This document shows positions 44,692 to 52,223 of a stretch of 64,000 bases of DNA, piece after piece (the first letter of the stretch is position 1; each line of letters starts with the position of its first letter). Position numbers and translations under genes: made by a program. The notes beneath the pieces are model-generated. The model made no database searches and was not told the origin of the DNA. It saw only the letters and a program-made list of their open reading frames with translations. The stretch covers positions 62,001 to 126,000 of the forward strand of contig NZ_BCZE01000010.1 of the NCBI RefSeq assembly GCF_001598555.1, read 5' to 3'. The stretch is from Novosphingobium rosa NBRC 15208. Its GTDB lineage: Bacteria > Pseudomonadota > Alphaproteobacteria > Sphingomonadales > Sphingomonadaceae.

Positions 44692-45372
44692 TCAGTTTTC
44701 GGGCCGGTCGCCGCGCTCGCCCAGATAGTCGGCGGTGGCGGCGAAATAGACCTGTTCGGCAAGATTGGTGGCATGGTCGCCGATGCGTTCCAGATTGCGG
44801 GCCACGAACAGCAGATGCGCCGCCGTGCCCACGCTTTCGGGCTTTTCGACCATGTGGCTGACCAGATTGCGGAAGATGCTGTCGTAAAAGGCATCGACCT
44901 TGGCGTCGCGCTCGACGATCTCCATCGCCAGATTGGGGTCGCGCGCGGCATAGGCGCTGAGCACGTCATGGACCATTTCGGCGGCGATCTCGGCCATGGC
45001 GGGGATCAGCGGGAAGGGGCCGAAACGGTCGCGATCGGTGATGCGCCCAGTGCGGCGGGCGATGTTCTTGGCATAATCGCCGATGCGTTCGAGAATGCCC
45101 GCGATTTTCAGCGCCGCGATCACCTCGCGCAGATCGTCAGCCATGGGCGCGCGCAGGGCAATCACCCGCACCGCCAGCTTGTCGACCTGGGCTTCGAGCG
45201 CATCGATCTTCTTGTCACGCGCGATCACTGCATCGGCCAGCGTGGTGGAGCCCTTGACCAAAGAGGCCATGGCCTCGCTGATGGCCACTTCGGCCAGGCC
45301 GCCCATTTCCGCGATCAGACCGCGCAGGCGGGTAATGTCTTCATCGAACGCCTTGACCGTATGCTCAACCAC
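44692..45372 (-). CDS. phoU: Phosphate signalling protein PhoU
   Basis: A 226-residue protein made of two three-helix bundles, each with the metal-site pattern: DLREVIAALKIAGILERIGDYAKNIA in the first and GTAAHLLFVARNLERIGDHATNLAE in the second. PhoU links the Pst transporter to PhoR and represses the Pho response when phosphate is plentiful. Here no pst gene is adjacent; phoR lies upstream and phoB downstream on the same strand. Two PHO-box-like sites precede it. Confidence 0.95.
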   Translation of the reverse strand: MVEHTVKAFDEDITRLRGLIAEMGGLAEVAISEAMASLVKGSTTLADAVIARDKKIDALEAQVDKLAVRVIALRAPMADDLREVIAALKIAGILERIGDYAKNIARRTGRITDRDRFGPFPLIPAMAEIAAEMVHDVLSAYAARDPNLAMEIVERDAKVDAFYDSIFRNLVSHMVEKPESVGTAAHLLFVARNLERIGDHATNLAEQVYFAATADYLGERGDRPEN

Positions 45373-45446
45373 CGCGCAACCTCACTCTGGCCGAAACGCC
45401 GGCCCAATCTCGCCATCAATTCCTGCGATAATCGCTCGCTGAATAT

Positions 45447-45464
45447 CTGTCACAAAAACGTCAC
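45447..45464 (+). promoter_or_regulatory. PHO-box-like site, plus orientation
   Basis: CTGTCACAAAAACGTCAC matches 15 of 18 positions of the PhoB consensus CTGTCATAWAWCTGTCAY, with the half-sites 11 bp apart. It lies 75 bp upstream of phoU but points the opposite way. Confidence 0.55.
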
Positions 45465-45512
45465 AAAGGCTATCGCAGCCTGTGTTTACGCCTGCATCCC
45501 TGACGAAATATG

Positions 45513-45530
45513 GTGACAGTAATGTGACGA
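45513..45530 (-). promoter_or_regulatory. PHO-box-like site upstream of phoU
   Basis: On the minus strand TCGTCACATTACTGTCAC matches 14 of 18 PHO-box positions with an 11-bp half-site period. It points toward phoU, 141 bp from its start. Confidence 0.55.
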
Positions 45531-45556
45531 TCTGTAACTTTTCGCGTTGAAAAGTC

Positions 45557-46762
45557 CTAATCGGCGGCGAGCGGCAGTCTCACGCTGACGGTGGTGCCCA
45601 CGCCAAGCTTGCTGGCGATATCGAGCCGCCCGCGATGCCGCTCGACGATATGCTTGCAGATCGCCAGACCCAGCCCCGTGCCGCCCGCCGCCCGGCTGCG
45701 GCCCGGATCGGTGCGGTAGAAGCGGCGGGTAAGGTGAGGAAGATGTTCGGGCGCGATTCCCGCGCCGGTGTCAGTCACGCTCACTTCGGTCATGTTGCGC
45801 GGCGCGGGCTTGAGAACCACGCGCACCGGGGTTTCGCCGTCGCCATATTTCAGGGCGTTGTCGATGAAGTTGCGCAGCAATTGTTCGAGCTGCTTGGCGT
45901 CGCCGCGCACCACGGGGGCATCCTCGCCCTTTTCGAACTCCACGCGGATGGCGCCGCCCGGGGCGGGCGCGAACTCGCGTACCACGCGCTGAGCCAGCTG
46001 CGGCAGTTCGATGCGCGTCTCGGGCAGATCGTGCTTTTCCGCCTCCAGCTGCGAGAGCGACATCAGATCGGCCAGCAGCGTCTGCATGCGCCGCGCCTCG
46101 CGCAGGACAGTGCCAAGGAAACGCTGGGTGAGCGCGCCATCCACCTTGTCCCCCGCATCGCTCAGCGTCTCGACATAGCCGATGATCGAGGAGAGCGGCG
46201 TGCGCAGCTCATGGCTGGCATTGGCCACGAAATCGGTGTGGGCGCGGCTGATGTCGGCCTCGGCGGTGCGGTCGCGCATCTCGATCACGCGGTAGCGGGC
46301 ATCGATGCCGTGGCGCGTGAGATGCCACACGCTGTCGCTGACCGTCAGCGCGGGCACGGTCACGGTCGAGCCATCGGGCTGGTCGAGCAGGCGGATCGCA
46401 TCGGGATGGCGCAAGGCGATGCGTGTATCCTGCCCCACCAGATGCTTGCCCAGCACGGCGCGGGCGGCGGCGTTGGCGGCGCGGATGCGGGTCTCATCGG
46501 TAAGGATCATGGGGATGCTCACCGATTCGACGGTGGCTTCCATGGCGTTGCGGGCAATGGCGTCGAGGTCGGGCCTTTCGGAGATGGGCTGGCGCGCGGG
46601 CTCCTCTTCCATGCTGCGCAGCCGGTCGGCCCAGAGCGAGAAGAACCACACGCCGGCCACCACCGCCACGATCAGCAGCGAGACGCTGGCCCAGACCAAG
46701 CATATGCTCGTCAGCAGGGCCAGCAACATGCCTGCCCAGGGGATCTGCCGGTTGCCGCTCAT
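45557..46762 (-). CDS. phoR: Phosphate regulon sensor histidine kinase PhoR
   Basis: A 401-residue membrane kinase. Residues 10-45 form two closely spaced hydrophobic helices with almost no periplasmic loop, as usual for PhoR. A PAS-like region (about 75-165) follows. The phospho-acceptor domain has HTDFVANASHELRTPLSSI, and the ATPase core has RNFIDNALKYGDG, DTGAGIAPEHLPHL, RFYRTDPGRSRAAGGTGLGLAI and the HIVERHRG end. The short periplasmic loop implies sensing through PhoU/Pst. It is the first gene of the leftward phoR-phoU-phoB set. Confidence 0.93.
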   Translation of the reverse strand: MSGNRQIPWAGMLLALLTSICLVWASVSLLIVAVVAGVWFFSLWADRLRSMEEEPARQPISERPDLDAIARNAMEATVESVSIPMILTDETRIRAANAAARAVLGKHLVGQDTRIALRHPDAIRLLDQPDGSTVTVPALTVSDSVWHLTRHGIDARYRVIEMRDRTAEADISRAHTDFVANASHELRTPLSSIIGYVETLSDAGDKVDGALTQRFLGTVLREARRMQTLLADLMSLSQLEAEKHDLPETRIELPQLAQRVVREFAPAPGGAIRVEFEKGEDAPVVRGDAKQLEQLLRNFIDNALKYGDGETPVRVVLKPAPRNMTEVSVTDTGAGIAPEHLPHLTRRFYRTDPGRSRAAGGTGLGLAICKHIVERHRGRLDIASKLGVGTTVSVRLPLAAD

Positions 46763-46838
46763 CCGCCGGGCCGCCTTCCAGTTGTGCGTGGTCGGCCCCG
46801 ATGGCCATGATCGCGAAAGCGCGTCATGTATTCTGTGT

Positions 46839-46856
46839 GTGACAGGGCCATGTCAA
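46839..46856 (-). promoter_or_regulatory. Weak PHO-box-like site upstream of phoR
   Basis: TTGACATGGCCCTGTCAC on the minus strand has one perfect half-site (CTGTCAC) and one 5/7 half-site 11 bp away, 12 of 18 overall. It lies 77 bp ahead of phoR. Confidence 0.35.
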
Positions 46857-46885
46857 TCTTCGCCCTGTCGATGGCCGGGGAGGAA

Positions 46886-47980
46886 TCAGGGGCCGCGAAA
46901 CAGATGCCGGGGGCCAAGGGCGGAGACGCTGGCGCAGCCCAGTTGCGCCATGGCGAGTTCCAGTTCCGCGCGCACAATGTGCAGCATATGGGCGACGCCG
47001 GTGAAGCCTCCGACCGCCAGCGCATGCATTTGCGGCCGCCCGACCAGCACGGCTTGCGCGCCCAGCGCCAGCGCCTTGGCGATATCTGTGCCTGAACGCA
47101 GGCCGCCATCGACCAGCAGCGGGAAGGTGGGGCCGACGGCTTCGCGGATTGGCGCGATCAGCTCCAAAGCGGAGGGCATGCCGGGAAGAACGCGTCCGCC
47201 GTGGTGCGAGATGACCACGGCGTCGGCGCCCATTTCGGCGGCCATGCGCGCATCCTCGGGGGCGGCGAGGCCCTTGATCAGCAGCGGCAGGCTGGTGTGT
47301 TGGCGTAGCCACGCGAGATCCTCCCAGCGGGGAGCGTTCTCGGTCAGCGGGGTGCCGAAGAGGATCGCGCCATGGTTGGTGACCTGCTGTTGCGTGGGGA
47401 AGCCGCGCAGATTGGCGGCCTCGACACCCGGGGGTAGCGGAAAGCCTGCGCGTTTGACTGCCGCATCGACGGTGAAGGCGATGGCCTGATAGCCCGCATC
47501 TTCTGCGCGGCGGATCAGCGCCAGCGTGTGGTCTCTGTCAGGCTGGGCATAGAGCTGGAACCAGTGCGGCACCTCGGGCTGAGCCAGTTGGCGGGCGGCA
47601 TCCCGCGCGGCCTGCGCCACCTCTTCCAGCGTGACGCTCGACAGGGTGCTGAGGATCATCGACAGGCCCATGGCGGTGGCCGCGCGCACGGTGGCCAACT
47701 CGCCTTCGGGATGCGCCAAGCGCTGATAGGCGACGGGGGCCAGCAGAATCGGCGCGGCGTGATGCTGGCCGAAAAGGCTGATCGCGGTCGAGCCGCCGCG
47801 CAGATCGGTCAGGCGGCGGGGCAGCAGCTTTAGGCGATCGAGCGCGACGCGGTCGTTGTCGGGGGCGCCGTGAAAGCCGCTGCCCTCCTGAATATGGCCC
47901 CAGACGGCGGGGGGCAGGCGGGTGGCGGCATGTCTTTCGTAATCGGCCAGCGTGTGGATATCGTCGGGCAGAGCGCTCAT
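46886..47980 (-). CDS. FMN-dependent alpha-hydroxy-acid oxidase/dehydrogenase
   Basis: A 364-residue TIM-barrel flavoprotein of the lactate/glycolate oxidase family. It shows the N-terminal RLPPAVWGHIQEGSG, APILLAPVAYQRLAHPEGE, a substrate loop near LIKGL, the catalytic HHGGR (usually NHGGR) and the FMN-phosphate site VDGGLRSGTDIAKALALGA followed by VLVGRP. The Asn-to-His change beside the catalytic His is unusual. The ATG at 47980 overlaps the stop of the PiuC-like gene by 4 bp; the frame opens to 47992. Coupling to an iron-regulated hydroxylase suggests it belongs to the iron module, but the substrate is unknown. Confidence 0.87.
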   Translation of the reverse strand: MSALPDDIHTLADYERHAATRLPPAVWGHIQEGSGFHGAPDNDRVALDRLKLLPRRLTDLRGGSTAISLFGQHHAAPILLAPVAYQRLAHPEGELATVRAATAMGLSMILSTLSSVTLEEVAQAARDAARQLAQPEVPHWFQLYAQPDRDHTLALIRRAEDAGYQAIAFTVDAAVKRAGFPLPPGVEAANLRGFPTQQQVTNHGAILFGTPLTENAPRWEDLAWLRQHTSLPLLIKGLAAPEDARMAAEMGADAVVISHHGGRVLPGMPSALELIAPIREAVGPTFPLLVDGGLRSGTDIAKALALGAQAVLVGRPQMHALAVGGFTGVAHMLHIVRAELELAMAQLGCASVSALGPRHLFRGP

Positions 47981-48657
47981 GTCAGCGACCATTCGCGCAG
48001 CAGATTGTGATAGACGTTGGTAAGGCTATCGACGCTTTCGTGGTCAGGATGGTCGGCGGACAAGCTCTGGATCGACTGGTCCAGATCGTAAAGCAACCTT
48101 CGGCGGTGGTCCTGCGGCACAAGGCTCTGCACCCAGAGGAACGAGGCGAGGCGCGCGCCGCGCATCACCGGCGTCACGCGGTGCAGGCTGGTGCCGGGAT
48201 ACAGCACGGCGTCGCCTGCGGGCAGTTTGACCTGCTGCTGGCCGAAGGTGTCCTGAATGATGAGTTCGCCGCCGTCATAGTCTTCGGGTTCGCTCAGGAA
48301 GACGGTCATCGAGCAATCGGTGCGCACGCTCTGCGCGGTGCCGGGGATCGGGAAGATCGCATTGTCGACATGGTTGCCGTATTCGCCCTCGCCCTCATAG
48401 CGGTTGAAGCGGGGGGGCACCATGCGCAGCGGCAAGGCGGCGGACAGGAAGGATGGATTGCGCATCAGGCGGTTGCCGATCAGCGCACCCAGCTGCTGGG
48501 CCTGAGGGCTGTCTGCGGGCAATTGCTGGTTGCGCTTGACGCCCTGAGCGCGATGCCCGGCAGTGGCGCGGCCATCCTGCCATTCCGCCGCCTCCAGCAG
48601 GGCGAGGGCCTGTTGCAGGTCTTCGGCGCTCAGCAGGGCAGGGATGTGCAGCAGCAT
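47977..48657 (-). CDS. PKHD-type Fe(II)/2-oxoglutarate hydroxylase (PiuC/YbiX)
   Basis: A 226-residue dioxygenase of the PiuC/YbiX family. The iron ligands are H96 and D98 (YGNHVDNA) and H159 (TSLHRV), with R169 (ARLASFLW) for 2-oxoglutarate. PiuC genes regularly accompany catecholate-siderophore receptors such as PiuA/Fiu, and here the receptor gene is the next one upstream (48857-51286). The protein substrate is not known. Together with the following FMN enzyme it forms a coupled pair. Confidence 0.92.
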   Translation of the reverse strand: MLLHIPALLSAEDLQQALALLEAAEWQDGRATAGHRAQGVKRNQQLPADSPQAQQLGALIGNRLMRNPSFLSAALPLRMVPPRFNRYEGEGEYGNHVDNAIFPIPGTAQSVRTDCSMTVFLSEPEDYDGGELIIQDTFGQQQVKLPAGDAVLYPGTSLHRVTPVMRGARLASFLWVQSLVPQDHRRRLLYDLDQSIQSLSADHPDHESVDSLTNVYHNLLREWSLT

Positions 48658-48856
48658 GGATGGTCTTTCGCGGGGATGACGGCGGGTCTTTGGGCCGGGG
48701 CGGACGAAGGCGATATGCGCTAACGCAAATCAGAAACGTCTTTCTGCGTTTTACCGAAGGAGAACGCAAGACCGGGCGCGGAAAGGGACTTTTCCCGCAC
48801 CCGGTCCGGCCGGCCCGTGAAGGCCGACCGTCCAGCTCAAGGACGGCACGCGGGCG

Positions 48857-51286
48857 TTACATCTTGTAGGAGACCGTCAGCGTGGCCGAGCGCGCATCAC
48901 CCGGCGTGGCCCAGCCATTGTTGGCGCGGATGCGGGTGTAATACAGCTTCTGCCCGATGTTCTTGACGTTGATCTGGGCGTTGAGGCGCTTGGTCACGTC
49001 ATAGGAAATCGTAGCATTGTGAACCACATAGGACTTGGAGCGATAGACCTTCTGCGAGGCATCGGTGGTGGAGGGCGTGTTCAGCGCAAAGCTGCCCTGA
49101 TAGGTCGCGCCGTAACCCACCGTCACGCCGAAGGGCAGGCGATAGGTGGTGAAGATGCTGCCCGAATGGTGGGGCGTCTGCACCAGTTCCGAACCGCCGC
49201 CGGGGTTGGGATAGGCTCTGGAGTTGGTGCAGCTACCCGTGCCCGGATTGGCAAGGCACTGTGCCGAGACCGAGCGGATCAGCTTGCTGTCCAGATAGGT
49301 GTAGTTGGCGGTCACCTGCCAGCGGTCGGTGATGTTGCCGCTGGCGCCCACGGCCACGCCGTTGACCCGCGACTTGCCCTGGTTGGTCTGATCCGGCACC
49401 AGCGGATCGCCCGAGACGACCTTATAGGCATTGCGCTCGTTGCGGAACACGGCGGCGGTCAGCAGCAGGCCCTTGGCGACCTCGGCCTTCACGCCCACTT
49501 CGTAGTTCTTGGCGGTTTCGGGCGCGGTGTTGCAGGTGGAGGTGGTGTTGGTGGCCGTCACCACGGTGCAGGCGCCGTTGACGGTGTTCTGCGAGGGCGT
49601 CTTGGAATTGCCATAGGCGATATAGGCGCTGACGGCCTCCACCGGCTTGTAGACCGCGCCGATGCGCCATGAGAACATGGTGGCGGCATTGCGGGTGGTG
49701 GCGATGGTATGGGCCTGCCCCAGCGTCACGGCCGAGCCCGGCGTCACCAGATTGGCGGTGGTGGGGGCCGCACCGGCGGCGGTCGCCAGCGTGTAGGCGG
49801 TGGAGTGGCCGATGTTGCGATCGATGCGCACGCCGCCGTTCAGTTCGAAATGGCTGCCGAATTTGGCGGCGTCGAACAGATAGAGGGCATAGTCCTCGAT
49901 ATCGTTGCGGCTCTTGCTGCCGACGATGAAGTTGACCGGCCCGGTGTAGGTGTTGTTCAGCCCCGGATTGTAAAGATTATAGGCCGGGACCGCCACCGCC
50001 ACGCCTGCCGCCGTGCGCTGCGAATTGCCCGAGGAGAGGTTGTAATACTCCTTGGAGACCTGCAGGCCTGCGTCCAGCGTATGCTCGATGCCGCCGGTGT
50101 TGACGGTGGCCGAAAGGTCGGCCTGTTCGTAGAACATCTGGTTCTGGGTGTCGCGGGTGTTGCCGCGCGAACCGCCCGAGGGAACGAAGGTGCCCGCCGC
50201 CTGACCCGTGGCGCAGGGCAGGCCCACCGGGGTGAGGTTGTTGGGCATGCAGAAGGTGCCCTCCGGCCCGTCCGAGCGGCTGAACTGGGACACCTGATCG
50301 TAGCGCATCAGATTGCGCAGCTTCACCTTGCTGCTGAAATCATGCTCGACGATGCTGGTGATCTGGTTCGAGTTGATGCGCTGCGTGTCGTAATTGGCGA
50401 AGCCGTAATAGGCGCTGCGGTCCACGCCCGGCAGCACGCCGGTGTAGCCATTGGTGCCTGCCGCATTGTTGGCGAAATAGGGCAGGCCATATTGCGGAAT
50501 GTTGCGGTCTTCCTGATGGACATACATCAGCGTCAGCCGCGTGGGGGAGCCCAGTCCCACGGTGATGGCGGGGGCAATGCCCCAGCGGTCGTTCTTTTCC
50601 ACCTGACGGCCCGGAATGTCATTGTGGTGGACCATGCCGTTGAGGCGGAAGGCCACGCTGTCCGACAGGTGGCGGTTGATGTCCACCGTGCCGCGATAAT
50701 AGTTAGCGGTGCCCACGCCGCCGGTGACCAGCATCTGGTCGCGGTCCAGCGGGCGCTTGCTGACCAGATTGATGGTGCCGCCCACCGAGCCCGAGCCGTT
50801 GACGACCGAGCTGGCGCCGTTGGTCACCTCGATCTGCTGGACATTGAAATTGTCCGAGCGGGTGTATTGTGCGCTGCTGCGCACATTATCGACCTGAATG
50901 TCGTTGCTGGCGGTGTAGCCGCGCAGGGTGATGCTGTCGCCATAGCCGCTGCCGCCTTCGCCCGCGCCGAAGGTGATGCCCGGCACGGTGGAGAGCGCTT
51001 CCTGAAGCGAGATGATGTTCTGCTGCTGAAGCACCTCATGCGAGAGCACGGTGACGGTCTGGGGTGTGTCGCGCAGCGGGCGCACGGCCTTGGGCGAGGC
51101 CTGGCGGCGGCCCAGTTCAACATCGTCGATCGCGGTGTCGGAGACGGTGACGCCGCCCAGCGAGCGTTCCTCGCCCTTGGAGTCCTGCGCGTGAAGCGCG
51201 GCGGCGGTGAAGGGCAGGATCGCGGTGCTGACGCAGGACAAGGCCAGCGAGGCCCGGGCACGCGCCGGGCTGGAGAGTTTGCTCAT
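48857..51286 (-). CDS. TonB-dependent siderophore receptor (Fiu/PiuA-like)
   Basis: Outer-membrane receptor of 809 residues. The signal peptide ends ...TAAALHAQDSK. The plug domain has RDTPQTVTVLSHEVLQQQNI, LQEALSTVPGITFGAGEGG, ITLRGY and the VTNGASSVVNGSGSVGGTINL segment, all hallmarks of siderophore receptors. A 22-strand barrel ends in LTVSYKM. A Fur box lies just upstream, and the PiuC-like gene follows. This supports uptake of a catechol-type ferric siderophore; the exact ligand is inference. Confidence 0.92.
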   Translation of the reverse strand: MSKLSSPARARASLALSCVSTAILPFTAAALHAQDSKGEERSLGGVTVSDTAIDDVELGRRQASPKAVRPLRDTPQTVTVLSHEVLQQQNIISLQEALSTVPGITFGAGEGGSGYGDSITLRGYTASNDIQVDNVRSSAQYTRSDNFNVQQIEVTNGASSVVNGSGSVGGTINLVSKRPLDRDQMLVTGGVGTANYYRGTVDINRHLSDSVAFRLNGMVHHNDIPGRQVEKNDRWGIAPAITVGLGSPTRLTLMYVHQEDRNIPQYGLPYFANNAAGTNGYTGVLPGVDRSAYYGFANYDTQRINSNQITSIVEHDFSSKVKLRNLMRYDQVSQFSRSDGPEGTFCMPNNLTPVGLPCATGQAAGTFVPSGGSRGNTRDTQNQMFYEQADLSATVNTGGIEHTLDAGLQVSKEYYNLSSGNSQRTAAGVAVAVPAYNLYNPGLNNTYTGPVNFIVGSKSRNDIEDYALYLFDAAKFGSHFELNGGVRIDRNIGHSTAYTLATAAGAAPTTANLVTPGSAVTLGQAHTIATTRNAATMFSWRIGAVYKPVEAVSAYIAYGNSKTPSQNTVNGACTVVTATNTTSTCNTAPETAKNYEVGVKAEVAKGLLLTAAVFRNERNAYKVVSGDPLVPDQTNQGKSRVNGVAVGASGNITDRWQVTANYTYLDSKLIRSVSAQCLANPGTGSCTNSRAYPNPGGGSELVQTPHHSGSIFTTYRLPFGVTVGYGATYQGSFALNTPSTTDASQKVYRSKSYVVHNATISYDVTKRLNAQINVKNIGQKLYYTRIRANNGWATPGDARSATLTVSYKM

Positions 51287-51337
51287 GATGTCCCCCTGTT
51301 GTGGTTGGGGGCGGGCTAAGGGCGTTTCCGCATTGAG

Positions 51338-51356
51338 TCAATAACGATTCTCAATA
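51338..51356 (-). promoter_or_regulatory. Fur box
   Basis: On the minus strand TGAGAATCGTTATTG matches 11 of 15 positions of the Fur 7-1-7 motif (TGATAATCATTATCA). It lies 52 bp ahead of the siderophore-receptor start, so iron repression of 48857-51286 is expected. Confidence 0.7.
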
Positions 51357-51488
51357 GCATCGTTGTATCTGTTTTATGACGCAGCTGACAATGTGTCACA
51401 GAAGTGCGTGGCAGCCCCTGACACAGCGATCGCACAGTCCCGGATTTGCCCGATGCGATGTCTGCCATTCCATGCTAGGCGCGGGTCC

Positions 51489-51755
51489 ATGGATTTCGAC
51501 GATCAATTGCGCCGCTATTTCGCCACCACCGATCTCTCCGACGTGCCGCAAGGTGCGCTGGAGGCCGGCATCGAGAAGATGCAGGTCGATCTGGGGATGG
51601 AAGCGGATCGCGGGCGGCGCTTTGCGCTCTGGGCGCTGCTCAGCATGCTGGGGGCCGCGCCCGATCTGGACGTGGCCTTCAAGGATCCGGCGGACCGCGA
51701 CACCGCGCGCGACTTTATGGAGATGATGGAGCGCGCTCAGGATGGCGAGGGCTGA
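51489..51755 (+). CDS. Small acidic protein of unknown function
   Basis: An 88-residue soluble protein (MDFDDQLRRYFATTDLSDVP...) with a mostly helical pattern, no signal peptide and no membrane segment. An acidic, Met-rich tail ends FMEMMERAQDGEG. Codon use matches the neighbours, so it looks like a real gene. The start at 51489 is a compromise; the frame opens to 51363 in a lower-GC stretch. It converges with the GreA/GreB-like gene. Family not recognised. Confidence 0.6.
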   Translation: MDFDDQLRRYFATTDLSDVPQGALEAGIEKMQVDLGMEADRGRRFALWALLSMLGAAPDLDVAFKDPADRDTARDFMEMMERAQDGEG

Positions 51756-51761
51756 AGCGCT

Positions 51762-52223
51762 TCAGATCACCGCGATCTCAAGCACTTCGATAGCATCGTC
51801 CTTGCCGCTGAAGGGCAGGAACTCGCCTTCTTCCCCGCCGATCAGCGCGCGGGCCAGCGGCGCGGAAAAGGCGATGCTGCCCTGCGTCGGATCGGCCTCG
51901 TCATCGCCCACGATGGAAAGGTCGCGGCGCTTGCCGTTCAGTATGAAGCCCACCCGCGTGCCGATGGCCACGACAGAGCCATCAGGCGCGGGCACCAGTT
52001 CGGCGGTGATCTGGCGGGTGGTCCAGTAGCGCAGCTCGCGTTTCAGCGCATTGATCTGCGCTTCTTCGCCTCCCTTGGCCAGTTCCACCTCCAGCGCCGC
52101 CAGCTTCTTGCCGATCAGCGCCAGTCCGCGCGGCGTGACCAGATTGGGGCCGGGCGGGATGGGGATCTCGAACTTGGGTTCCAGATGCTCGTCGTCGCCG
52201 TCGCGGCGGAAGGCGACGCTCAT
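51762..52223 (-). CDS. GreA/GreB-like transcription factor
   Basis: A 153-residue protein. The N-terminal part holds a short coiled-coil region (LALIGKKLAALEVELAKGGEEAQINALKRELRYW). The C-terminal ~75 residues match the GreA/GreB C-terminal domain (VAIGTRVGFILNGKRRDLSIVGDDEADPTQGSIAFSAPLARALIG). The coiled coil is shorter than the full Gre finger, and the acidic tip is not obvious, so it may bind RNA polymerase without cleaving RNA. Its start overlaps the ABC-F stop by one base. Confidence 0.82.
   Translation of the reverse strand: MSVAFRRDGDDEHLEPKFEIPIPPGPNLVTPRGLALIGKKLAALEVELAKGGEEAQINALKRELRYWTTRQITAELVPAPDGSVVAIGTRVGFILNGKRRDLSIVGDDEADPTQGSIAFSAPLARALIGGEEGEFLPFSGKDDAIEVLEIAVI

Noticed and set aside
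48722..48750. Inverted repeat AACGCA/TGCGTT upstream of the PiuC-like gene as operator
   Set aside because: Only 6 bp pair across a 17-bp loop and it does not match Fur or another known site.
49709..51319. 536-codon open frame on the plus strand
   Set aside because: Antisense to the siderophore receptor, composition of a shadow frame.
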